Source: Acidobacteriota bacterium
GTDB taxonomy: Bacteria > Acidobacteriota > Terriglobia > Terriglobales > Acidobacteriaceae
DNA: 6,259 nt
Assembly: GCA_021811745.1 (NCBI GenBank)
Contig: JAJZNH010000674.1
Location: 1-6,259, forward strand
Reading direction: 5' to 3'
The position numbers were made by a program, and so were the translations under genes. Shown here piece after piece: positions 1 through 5,458 of the stretch. Below the pieces are notes generated by a model. That model was given only the letters and a program-made list of their open reading frames with translations, had not been told where the DNA came from and searched no databases. Numbering within the stretch: the first letter of the stretch is position 1; the number at the start of each line of letters is the position of its first letter.

Positions 1-291
1 CAAATCGCCTCCCAGAACATCCCTAGCCGTCCACCCACTCTCGCCAACGACACCGTACAGTCCTTCACCCGCACCCGCGATGGCCACGAGCTGGCCCCTG
101 AGAAACTCACCTGCGACCCCGGAGATTGCAAAACCTGCCACGCACGAAACAGGTGCATTCATTACCGCCTCGTCACTGCCCTGAGCGGAGGTGTCCACCC
201 TGCTGAAGACCCGGATCTGAACCCACGCCCCGCCCCCCTCCTGCGATCCGACGACCACGAATACAACAAGACCCGAGACGGCTCCGGCTGA
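1..291 (+). CDS. C-terminal fragment of an unidentified protein with a four-cysteine cluster
   Basis: An open frame enters from the left edge and ends with TGA at 289-291, giving 96 visible residues; the start is outside the window. About three quarters of third codon positions are G or C, and third positions are richer in G/C than first or second ones. That supports this frame over the opposite strand, which is also open here. The main motif is a cysteine cluster at about residues 42-56, C-x4-C-x2-C-x5-C (start CDPGDCKTC). The final C-x2-C-x5-C spacing matches the C-terminal iron-sulfur motif of AddB/Cas4-type PD-(D/E)XK nucleases, but the same spacing occurs in SPASM domains and in zinc-binding transposase tails. 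No catalytic motif is visible, so I assign no function. The last 40 or so residues are polar, rich in Pro, Asp and Arg, and probably disordered. Confidence 0.6.
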   Translation, partial: QIASQNIPSRPPTLANDTVQSFTRTRDGHELAPEKLTCDPGDCKTCHARNRCIHYRLVTALSGGVHPAEDPDLNPRPAPLLRSDDHEYNKTRDGSG

Positions 292-329
292 GCTGCCGGC
301 CGCCGCATGAGGCTTCCGCTGCTCTGGTT

Positions 330-361
330 CCGCGCGCGCCGCTGCACCGCCCTTCGCGCGG
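330..361. repeat. GC-rich inverted repeat upstream of the aminotransferase gene
   Basis: CCGCGCG at 330-336 and CGCGCGG at 355-361 are perfect 7-base inverted arms around an 18-base loop. It lies in the 88-base gap after the first gene. There is no T-run after it, so it is at best a weak terminator or a transcript structure. GC-rich DNA throws up such arms easily, so it may be chance. Confidence 0.25.
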
Positions 362-366
362 GCCGC

Positions 367-372
367 TAAGAT
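367..372 (+). promoter_or_regulatory. possible -10 element of the aminotransferase gene
   Basis: TAAGAT matches four of six bases of TATAAT and ends 7 bases before the ATG at 380. No recognisable -35 hexamer lies at the right distance, and no Shine-Dalgarno sequence precedes the start. The call rests mainly on the same layout at the two neighbouring genes, where the -10 elements are better. Confidence 0.3.
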
Positions 373-379
373 AAGACCC

Positions 380-1555
380 ATGCGCCTTTCGCAACGGACA
401 TCCTGGAATACGGAGGAGAGCGAGCTGGCGCGCGCCTACCGGCTGCGCAAGGAGGCCGGGTTGCCCATCGCCGACCTCACTGCCTCCAATCCCACCCGCT
501 GTGGCTTCACTTACCCGCAAGATCTCTTGCAGGCGCTGGCCGATCCCCATGCCCTCGACTACGACCCGCAGCCTAAGGGCAGCTTGCGCGCTCGCGAGGC
601 CGTCTGCGCATACTATGCGGCCCACAGCGTGGCCCTCGACCCCGGACAGATCGTACTCACCACCAGCACCAGCGAGGCCTATAGCTTTCTCTTTCGCTTG
701 CTCTGCGATCCGGGCAGCGAGATTCTCATCCCCCAGCCCGGCTATCCGCTCTTCGACTTTCTCGCTGAGTTGGACGACGTGCGCCTCAAACCCGCTCTCC
801 TGGTCTACGACCACGGCTGGCAGATCGACTTCGCGGAACTGCGCCGTACCATGACCCCCGCGGCCCGGGCGATCGTCGTCGTCCACCCGAACAACCCCAC
901 CGGCCACTTCACCAAGCCCTGGGAAGCAGAAGAGCTGGCCCGCCTCTGCCGCGAGTTCGATCTCTCGCTCATTGTGGATGAGGTCTTTCTCGATTACGCG
1001 ATCCGGGGCACGGGGACCAGCTTCGCCTCGGGCCTCGACGGCGTTCCCGTCTTTGTGGTCAGCGGCCTCAGCAAGGTTGCCGGCCTGCCCCAGATGAAGG
1101 CCGCCTGGATCGTGGCCACGGGGCCTGAACGATCGCAGGCCCTCGACCGCCTAGAGGTGATCGCCGACACCTTTCTCTCCATGAATGCACCCGTCCAGTG
1201 TGCCCTGCCCGCCTGGCTTGCGGGCCGCGCGGCGATCCAGGAGCAGATTCGCGCGCGCGTCTCGGCAAACCTGGCGGAGCTGGACCGCCAGCTTATCAGC
1301 CTGCCAACGGTCCAGCGGCTGGAAGTCGAAGGCGGCTGGTACGCTGTCCTCCGGATTCCGGCCATCGAGCCCAGCGAGCGAACGGCGCTGGCGCTCCTCG
1401 ACCGGGGCGTCTGGCTTCACCCCGGCTACTTCTTCGGACTCCCGGAGTCCGGCTGGCTGGTCCTCAGCCTGCTCTCGCGCCAAGCGGAGTTCAACACGGG
1501 AGTAACTATCCTGGTGAATCACTTAGGAACGCATCAGGAGAGTAATATTACGTAG
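380..1555 (+). CDS. PLP-dependent aminotransferase, class I/II (fold type I)
   Basis: A 391-residue cytoplasmic enzyme expected to move an amino group between an amino acid and a 2-oxo acid using pyridoxal phosphate. The fold type I landmarks are in order: a substrate-side N-terminal segment (TASNPTR, 34-40), the cofactor-phosphate loop (TSTSEAY, 95-101), HPNNPTG (169-175) with the Asn that contacts the PLP ring oxygen, D200 and Y206 in DEVFLDY, and the Schiff-base lysine K232 in SGLSKVAGLPQMK. The length is normal for the family. Two positions differ from textbook aspartate aminotransferase. Lysine (K240) stands where an Arg usually binds the PLP phosphate, and the C-terminal strand reads WLVLSLL (359-365) without the Arg that anchors the substrate carboxylate. 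From memory, a bacterial subgroup annotated simply as aminotransferase shares both, so this is probably a subfamily trait. The substrate is not predictable; no biosynthetic neighbours help. The last ten or so codons are AT-richer than the rest. There is no Shine-Dalgarno site before the ATG. Confidence 0.93.
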   Translation: MRLSQRTSWNTEESELARAYRLRKEAGLPIADLTASNPTRCGFTYPQDLLQALADPHALDYDPQPKGSLRAREAVCAYYAAHSVALDPGQIVLTTSTSEAYSFLFRLLCDPGSEILIPQPGYPLFDFLAELDDVRLKPALLVYDHGWQIDFAELRRTMTPAARAIVVVHPNNPTGHFTKPWEAEELARLCREFDLSLIVDEVFLDYAIRGTGTSFASGLDGVPVFVVSGLSKVAGLPQMKAAWIVATGPERSQALDRLEVIADTFLSMNAPVQCALPAWLAGRAAIQEQIRARVSANLAELDRQLISLPTVQRLEVEGGWYAVLRIPAIEPSERTALALLDRGVWLHPGYFFGLPESGWLVLSLLSRQAEFNTGVTILVNHLGTHQESNIT

Positions 1556-1561
1556 CCTCGA

Positions 1562-1580
1562 CTGCAAGTAATACTTGCAG
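1562..1580. terminator. palindromic hairpin between convergent genes, possible bidirectional terminator
   Basis: CTGCAAGT at 1562-1569 and ACTTGCAG at 1573-1580 are perfect 8-base inverted arms around the 3-base loop AAT. The site is in an AT-rich 60-base gap between the stop codons of the aminotransferase (+) and the hydrolase (-), where a shared terminator is expected. Neither side has a classic run of T: on the + side the sequence becomes AT-rich only about ten bases later. It may terminate weakly, act as a 3'-end stabiliser, or be a protein-binding palindrome. Confidence 0.45.
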
Positions 1581-1615
1581 ATTTGCGGCTAATATTTTGA
1601 ATTTAATAGAACTAC

Positions 1616-2266
1616 CTAGCGACGAATTTGCCGCATTTGCCCAGTTAGAAACGGATTTCCTTCCCGCTCTCTTCCAATGCTTGTAGCCGCGCCGTGACCG
1701 GGCAGTACTTTGGTTTCGTCGGGTAGGAGCAACAACCGGGTGTGCAGCGAATCCAAAATCTGTTTGGAGTCGCCGCCGGGCAAGTCGGTGCGCCCGATAC
1801 TGCCGGCAAAGAGCGTATCGCCGGCTATCAGCAGTTGGAGGGGGGCAAAGTGCAAGCACACCGAACCTTGCGTGTGCCCCGGCGTGTGCATTACCTGGGC
1901 GGGATAGCGCTCCAGGCCCACGCTGAGCCCCTCGGTCAGGCTTGCATCCGGCGCCGCCGTCTCCGGCGTGGCCACACCCAGCCACGCGGCTTGCATTGCC
2001 ATCATTTTGAGTTGTGGGAGATCGTTCTCGTTCAGGAAGATAGGCGCGCCGGTCAGCCGTTTGAGCTTGAGCGCCCCGCCCACATGGTCGATATGGCCGT
2101 GAGTGATAAGGATTTGTTTGATCTTCAGCCCATGCTCGCTCAGCCGCCGATGAATCCGGCCTACCTCGTCACCAGGATCAATGACGATGGCCTCTTGCGC
2201 CTCCTCGTCGCCGAGAATCGTACAGTTGCACGCCAGGGGCCCAACGGGAAAGGTCTCTAGGATCAT
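1616..2266 (-). CDS. metallo-beta-lactamase-fold hydrolase, glyoxalase II (YcbL/GloC-like) type
   Basis: A 216-residue cytoplasmic MBL-fold protein with all metal-binding motifs of the glyoxalase II-like branch: THGHIDH at 55-61 (H56, H58, D60, H61), HTPGH at 127-131 (H131), AGDTLF with bridging D150, GRTDLPGGD at 158-166 and LPGHG at 188-192 (H191). Two divalent metals are expected. The family hydrolyses thioesters such as S-lactoylglutathione or related thiol adducts, and also includes persulfide-processing enzymes. The protein lacks the extra C-terminal glutathione-binding domain of full-length GloB (about 250 residues), so the short YcbL/GloC-like group fits better, but the true substrate is open. 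It converges on the aminotransferase gene and diverges from lexA with 131 bases between. The ATG at 2266 has no convincing Shine-Dalgarno sequence but a TACAAT hexamer just upstream. SOS control through the shared region is possible but not shown. Confidence 0.92.
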   Translation of the reverse strand: MILETFPVGPLACNCTILGDEEAQEAIVIDPGDEVGRIHRRLSEHGLKIKQILITHGHIDHVGGALKLKRLTGAPIFLNENDLPQLKMMAMQAAWLGVATPETAAPDASLTEGLSVGLERYPAQVMHTPGHTQGSVCLHFAPLQLLIAGDTLFAGSIGRTDLPGGDSKQILDSLHTRLLLLPDETKVLPGHGAATSIGREREGNPFLTGQMRQIRR

Positions 2267-2272
2267 AGCTCG

Positions 2273-2278
2273 ATTGTA
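2273..2278 (-). promoter_or_regulatory. -10 element of the MBL hydrolase gene
   Basis: Read on the - strand, TACAAT matches five of six bases of the sigma70 -10 consensus and is followed by six bases (CGAGCT) and then the ATG. Transcription would start at or next to the A of the start codon, giving a leaderless mRNA. The -35 region is weak (no good TTGACA match at 16-18 bases). A GCGGC-TGT-GCCGC inverted repeat at 2283-2295 sits between the expected -35 and -10 positions. Confidence 0.5.
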
Positions 2279-2363
2279 GAGCGCGGCTGTGCCGCCAAAT
2301 CTCGGGGCAATTTCTCTCGCTGCCCAGTAACAAAAGAGATTCGAGCCCGCAAGGAAAATTGTG

Positions 2364-2391
2364 TTGCGATTCGCTTTTTATTCGCTATAAT
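2364..2391 (+). promoter_or_regulatory. sigma70-type promoter of lexA
   Basis: TTGCGA (2364-2369, four of six consensus bases) is separated by 16 bases from a perfect TATAAT (2386-2391). The ATG of lexA begins 7 bases after the -10 element, exactly where transcription should start, so the transcript is predicted to be leaderless. No Shine-Dalgarno sequence lies upstream of the ATG, which agrees. The spacer holds a direct repeat described separately. Confidence 0.75.
2369..2386 (+). promoter_or_regulatory. candidate LexA operator: direct repeat in the lexA promoter spacer
   Basis: ATTCGCT occurs at 2369-2375 and again at 2380-2386, separated by TTTT, so the copies repeat every 11 bases, about one helical turn. 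The pair fills the space between the -35 and -10 hexamers, the ideal place for a repressor. LexA normally represses its own gene. The layout ATTC-N7-ATTC closely resembles the alphaproteobacterial LexA box GTTC-N7-GTTC, also a direct repeat with 11-base period. No E. coli-type CTGT-N8-ACAG or Bacillus-type GAAC-N4-GTTC box was seen here. That LexA binds this repeat is inference. Confidence 0.5.
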
Positions 2392-2397
2392 GCGCGC

Positions 2398-3003
2398 ATG
2401 GCTGTCACTCGAAGGCAAAAAGAAGTTCTCGATTTCCTCGCGACGTTCGTCACGCGCAACGGCTACTCCCCGTCGTTTGAAGAGATCGCCCGTGGCATGG
2501 GGCTGAAGAGCTTGGCCACCGTCCACAAACACATTACCAACCTCGAGAAGAAAGGCATGCTGGACCGCGTGCACAACCACAGCCGATCCATCGACCTCTT
2601 GCCGCCGGGCGCGCGAACCCGCTCCAGCCTCAAGCTGCCCCTGGCCGGCCGGATCGCCGCAGGCCTGCCGGTCGAGGCCGTCGAAGCCCCCGAGACAATC
2701 TCGCTCCACGATGTGGTCGGCAACCGCGACGTCTTTGCGCTTGAGGTGAGAGGCGATTCCATGCGCGATGAGCACATCATCGATGGCGATTACGTCCTGG
2801 TGGAACGTACCCGCACGGCCCGCCAGGGCGAGATCGTGGTAGCGCTCGTGCGCGGCTCTGAGACCACGCTGAAGCGTTTCTTTAACGAGGGTTCACAGGT
2901 CCGCCTGCAGCCCGCGAACCCGGAGATGGAGCCCATCTACGTTCCCTCCGCGCAGGTCGCCATTCAGGGTCGTGTGCTGGGCGTACTGCGTAAGTACAGA
3001 TAG
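2398..3003 (+). CDS. lexA: LexA, SOS-response repressor and self-cleaving protease
   Basis: A 201-residue transcriptional repressor of DNA-damage genes. The N-terminal winged helix-turn-helix domain (about 1-68) begins with the typical TRRQKEVLDF and contains SFEEIARGMGLKSLATVHKHI (two helices of the motif at about 26-46). The C-terminal S24-family peptidase domain follows a Pro-rich linker. The self-cleavage bond is Ala83-Gly84 in PLAGRIAAG, the nucleophile is S121 in RGDSM and the general base is K159 in TLKRF, so all parts needed for RecA-stimulated self-cleavage are present. The start at 2398 is chosen because the family begins with MxxTRRQ and because a longer frame from a TTG at 2359 would run through the promoter. 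It diverges from the MBL hydrolase gene and converges on the kinase gene, with 55 bases between their stop codons and no obvious terminator. Autoregulation through the promoter repeat is likely. Confidence 0.96.
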   Translation: MAVTRRQKEVLDFLATFVTRNGYSPSFEEIARGMGLKSLATVHKHITNLEKKGMLDRVHNHSRSIDLLPPGARTRSSLKLPLAGRIAAGLPVEAVEAPETISLHDVVGNRDVFALEVRGDSMRDEHIIDGDYVLVERTRTARQGEIVVALVRGSETTLKRFFNEGSQVRLQPANPEMEPIYVPSAQVAIQGRVLGVLRKYR

Positions 3004-3058
3004 CACCACCGATGGTTCTTGCTTGGTTCGCGTTGCTGCCGCCGCAAAGCCCCAAAGT

Positions 3059-3994
3059 TTATCCGCGCGCCTCGGCCAGCCTTTTGGCTCTCCACACCGC
3101 TCCATCGAGTGAAACCACTGCCTCCTGCCGGATCGGCATTCCTGGGGCCGCGGCCCGGAGCCTCGTAAAAAAGCCATCGCGCACAATCGTCATTCGTTCG
3201 ATTACGCTGCCCGTCCAGGCCACCGGAACTTCGCCCGGAATTCCGTGCTTGCGGCGCAGCTTGGCCCGTACCAAAAGCACAAACTCCGCCAGGTCAGCCG
3301 CGGCCTGCTTGAGCACACCCACAGCGACCGGGTCGCCGGCCTCGGCCAGCTCATTGATCGCCGGCGCCAGCGCGGCAAAGTCCGGCCCCGGCGTACTGTC
3401 GCCCAGGTTGACGAGATCCTCTAAGCTGCGCGAACCCCAGATCTCGCCTACTGTCTTGAGCACCTCGGTTGGCTGCTCGCAATCGTAGGCGTGCAGCGCC
3501 CGCCGCACGGCGTGGAGGCCAATCCAGTACCCCGATCCTTTGTCGCCCAGGCGTGAACTCCACCCCCCGGCGCATTCCATGCCGCCATCCGGCGCGCGGC
3601 CCACCGTATTCGTACCCGTTCCGGCGATCTGCAGGATCCCAGGGCCGCCCCGGAAGGCCGCGTCGAGAGCGATGATCTCATCCCCTACGATCTCCGACCT
3701 CTCGACCGCAAACTCCGCAAGAACCATACCGATCCATTCGGAAATACCCGGCATGGTGGCGCTGGCGACGCCACAGCACGCCGCCCGAACGCTCCTCAAG
3801 CCCGCCTGCGCGTAGCTCTCCTTCAACAGGGCGCGCAGATTCTCCTCGGCGGCTGCTTCTCCTACGCGCAACCGCTTGATGGAGCCATTCTCGCTGTGGG
3901 CCAACACCCTTTCGCCGGCAACGATGGTTGCGCGTGTGCGCGTGCCTCCGCCGTCAATGGCCAAAACCGCGCCCATGCTTGCATGCTCGTTCAT
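3059..3994 (-). CDS. BadF/BadG/BcrA-type ASKHA kinase, probable N-acetylglucosamine (or related sugar) kinase
   Basis: A 311-residue cytoplasmic protein of the actin/hexokinase/Hsp70 ATPase fold. It shows the phosphate-1 loop DGGGTRTRA (14-22), a probable catalytic Asp, D105, in VGDEIIALDAA, the glycine-rich phosphate-2 segment QIAGTGTNTVGR (122-133), LGDKGSGYWIG (149-159) and the adenosine-side AWTGSVIE (259-266). Length and the GSGYWIG block match the GlcNAc kinase-like branch. The 2-hydroxyacyl-CoA dehydratase activators of the same Pfam family carry a conserved Fe-S site that is not seen here. It would phosphorylate a sugar, probably an amino sugar, with ATP; the exact sugar is inference. 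The ATG overlaps the stop codon of the phosphodiesterase-like gene upstream (ATGA), and a GGAGGAG ribosome site lies in that gene's end, so the two are translationally coupled. A second in-frame ATG at 3976 (M7) is a possible but less supported start. Confidence 0.85.
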   Translation of the reverse strand: MNEHASMGAVLAIDGGGTRTRATIVAGERVLAHSENGSIKRLRVGEAAAEENLRALLKESYAQAGLRSVRAACCGVASATMPGISEWIGMVLAEFAVERSEIVGDEIIALDAAFRGGPGILQIAGTGTNTVGRAPDGGMECAGGWSSRLGDKGSGYWIGLHAVRRALHAYDCEQPTEVLKTVGEIWGSRSLEDLVNLGDSTPGPDFAALAPAINELAEAGDPVAVGVLKQAAADLAEFVLLVRAKLRRKHGIPGEVPVAWTGSVIERMTIVRDGFFTRLRAAAPGMPIRQEAVVSLDGAVWRAKRLAEARG

Positions 3995-5310
3995 TGAGTT
4001 GCTGCTCCTCCGCCGTCGCGCAGCGTGCCGGACAGGATATTCAGGTCGCCGTCGGTTCTTGGTGTGGTCAGGCCCAGCAGGTGTGCCAGCCAGGGATACA
4101 GATTCACATTCTCGAAGGGCGCTACCGTCGCTCCCACAACGATATCCGCTCCAGCGGCATAGAAACCGGCCTTCATCTCCGGCACCACGCCGGGATCGAA
4201 GCCGGGTAGACCCGCCGATGGTGGCCGATCAGCCATTCCGGCCCCCGGCGCACCTGCACGAATCGCATAAGGGCCGGTGGCGAACACCACCGGATCGCCC
4301 ACGCGCGCGTTCTGCCGGTAATGCAACTGTGGTGGCACGTTCCTGCGACGGTAGACGACAAAGAGCGAAGAAACCTGCTTGAGCTGATTGTAGACATTCT
4401 CGCGCTCCGCCTCCGACTGACCGTACAACATGGCCCCATCGGTGTCGAAGCCCGTCAGGCCCGTGAACTGGTCGAGAGCAATCCAACCGCCCTCGCTCCT
4501 GGCCATGCCGTGATCGCCCACAACCACCAGATCGATGGGCAGGCCGGTTGCATCCAGACCCGCCTTCAGTTGGCCCACGAGCGCGTCCATCTTGAGCATC
4601 GCGGCTTTGGTTTCTTGGGCCTCGGGACCGAACTGCCGGCCTTCCCGGTCCAGCTCTGAAAAAGAAAGAGCGATCAAATGCGGGCGGTACGCCGCCGGCA
4701 ACTGCAGCCATTCGAGTGCCTGGCGAACACGCGCCTCATCGTCGATCTCGCCCCCGGCGCGCACGTAGTACGTCGGCCGAAAGCCGGCGATCTTGGCTTC
4801 CGAGCCGGGCCAGAATAAGCAAGCCGTGCGCATTCCCTGGCTCTCGGCCAAACTCCACAGAGGTGTGCCGCTGTACCACGTGCCGTCGCTCTCCGCCTCG
4901 GGATCGGAACTGGAAAAACGGGCCTTCCGCGCGGGATCGAAGAAGTTGTCGGCTACAATGCCGTGGTGCTCGGGATAGAGTCCAGTCACGATGCTCAGGC
5001 CGTTGGGGAAACTCAGGGGCGGATAGCTCGGGTTCATCCCCTTCGGCGCTGAAACCCCTGCCTTGCCCAGCGCCAGCAGATTCCTGGCGCCATCTCGCTG
5101 GGCATAATCCCATCTCAATCCTTCCAGCAGAACCAGCAGCACAAAATGTTGCGCCTGCGCCCTGGCCGAATTGGGACCATGATCGACATGCGTAACTGGC
5201 GACGCAGCGCCGCCGCTTCCCCGCCCCACGGCCAGAAGGGGCGCAAGAAGAAACACGGTCAGGATCGTCCGGCCGCGAGCCAGCCATCGCATCGGAATGA
5301 TTCTTGGCAT
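3991..5310 (-). CDS. exported type I phosphodiesterase/nucleotide pyrophosphatase-like protein with altered metal site
   Basis: Alkaline phosphatase superfamily, NPP branch (439 residues from this start). The N-terminus has basic residues and a hydrophobic stretch (about 16-29, ILTVFLLAPLLAVG), so it is a signal peptide or membrane anchor; the enzyme domain would be periplasmic or outside. Family blocks are clear: EGLRWDY (63-69), SFPNGLSIVTGLYPEHHGI (100-118), DNFFDP (121-126), DREGRQFGP (221-229), GDHGM (265-269), GFDP (370-373) and PFENVNLYPWLAHLLGL near the end. Compared with NPPs, the nucleophile Thr is Ser (S100), the first Asp ligand is Glu (E63), the Zn1 ligands His and His are R225 and P369, while D221, D266 and H267 remain. 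One metal site may therefore be lost, making it a one-metal variant or an inactive relative. The start is uncertain: ATGs at 5385, 5376, 5310 and 5292 are in frame, but the codons before 5310 do not look coding and none has a good ribosome site. It overlaps the kinase gene by 4 bases. Confidence 0.82.
   Translation of the reverse strand: MPRIIPMRWLARGRTILTVFLLAPLLAVGRGSGGAASPVTHVDHGPNSARAQAQHFVLLVLLEGLRWDYAQRDGARNLLALGKAGVSAPKGMNPSYPPLSFPNGLSIVTGLYPEHHGIVADNFFDPARKARFSSSDPEAESDGTWYSGTPLWSLAESQGMRTACLFWPGSEAKIAGFRPTYYVRAGGEIDDEARVRQALEWLQLPAAYRPHLIALSFSELDREGRQFGPEAQETKAAMLKMDALVGQLKAGLDATGLPIDLVVVGDHGMARSEGGWIALDQFTGLTGFDTDGAMLYGQSEAERENVYNQLKQVSSLFVVYRRRNVPPQLHYRQNARVGDPVVFATGPYAIRAGAPGAGMADRPPSAGLPGFDPGVVPEMKAGFYAAGADIVVGATVAPFENVNLYPWLAHLLGLTTPRTDGDLNILSGTLRDGGGAATQ
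4005..4011 (-). promoter_or_regulatory. ribosome binding site of the kinase gene, inside the upstream gene
   Basis: Read on the - strand, GGAGGAG ends 10 bases before the ATG at 3994. It lies within the last codons of the phosphodiesterase-like gene and is the only strong Shine-Dalgarno sequence seen before a start codon in this window. It supports the overlapping start over the internal ATG at 3976 and fits translational coupling. Confidence 0.6.
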
Positions 5311-5407
5311 CAGCTTATCGCACTGGATAGCTCCATGCTTTCCATCGTTTCCCAGGCCGCATCGATCCCGCTGCATCTGTTCCATGGGCGCCCGTCCAGT
5401 TCACCTT

Positions 5408-5458
5408 CCTTCCGATCTAGACGTCGATCGCCACTACCTCGTGATCTAGAACGGAAGG
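5408..5458. repeat. 14-bp imperfect inverted repeat spanning the stop codon of the glycoside hydrolase gene
   Basis: Arms CCTTCCGATCTAGA (5408-5421) and TCTAGAACGGAAGG (5445-5458) pair at 13 of 14 positions around a 23-base loop. The TAG stop of the glycoside hydrolase gene (5417-5419, - strand) is inside one arm. In the - strand transcript this forms a long stem at the gene's 3' end. No U-run follows, so it is not a classic terminator; an intercistronic stabilising or attenuating hairpin is likelier. Confidence 0.5.

Noticed and set aside
1..381. The - strand frame exactly complementary to the first gene, open from an ATG at 381 to the left edge, which would encode an Ala/Gly/Val-rich protein.
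   Set aside because: Base composition by codon position favours the + strand frame, and this translation is the hydrophobic, low-complexity product expected from reading a polar coding region backwards. The start would also overlap the aminotransferase start. I cannot exclude it fully.
173..907. Long - strand open frame antisense to the first gene and the aminotransferase (244 codons).
   Set aside because: It runs opposite a clear aminotransferase, has no recognisable motif and a composition typical of antisense reading in GC-rich DNA.
2359..2397. Thirteen-residue N-terminal extension of LexA from a TTG start.
   Set aside because: It would run through the -35 and -10 hexamers, and LexA proteins normally begin with MxxTRRQ as at 2398.
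3004..3058. Terminator between the convergent lexA and kinase genes.
   Set aside because: Only a 4-base TTGC/GCAA pairing is visible and there is no T-run; nothing supportable.
5311..5385. Twenty-five-residue N-terminal extension of the phosphodiesterase-like protein.
   Set aside because: It would put a polar stretch before the signal peptide, its codons do not look coding, and the purine-rich GGAAGGAAGGTGA upstream is too far (15 bases) from the ATG at 5385 to be convincing. It remains possible.
5386..5393. GGGCGCCC palindrome upstream of the phosphodiesterase-like gene.
   Set aside because: Eight-base GC palindromes are common by chance in DNA of this composition, and nothing around it suggests an operator.
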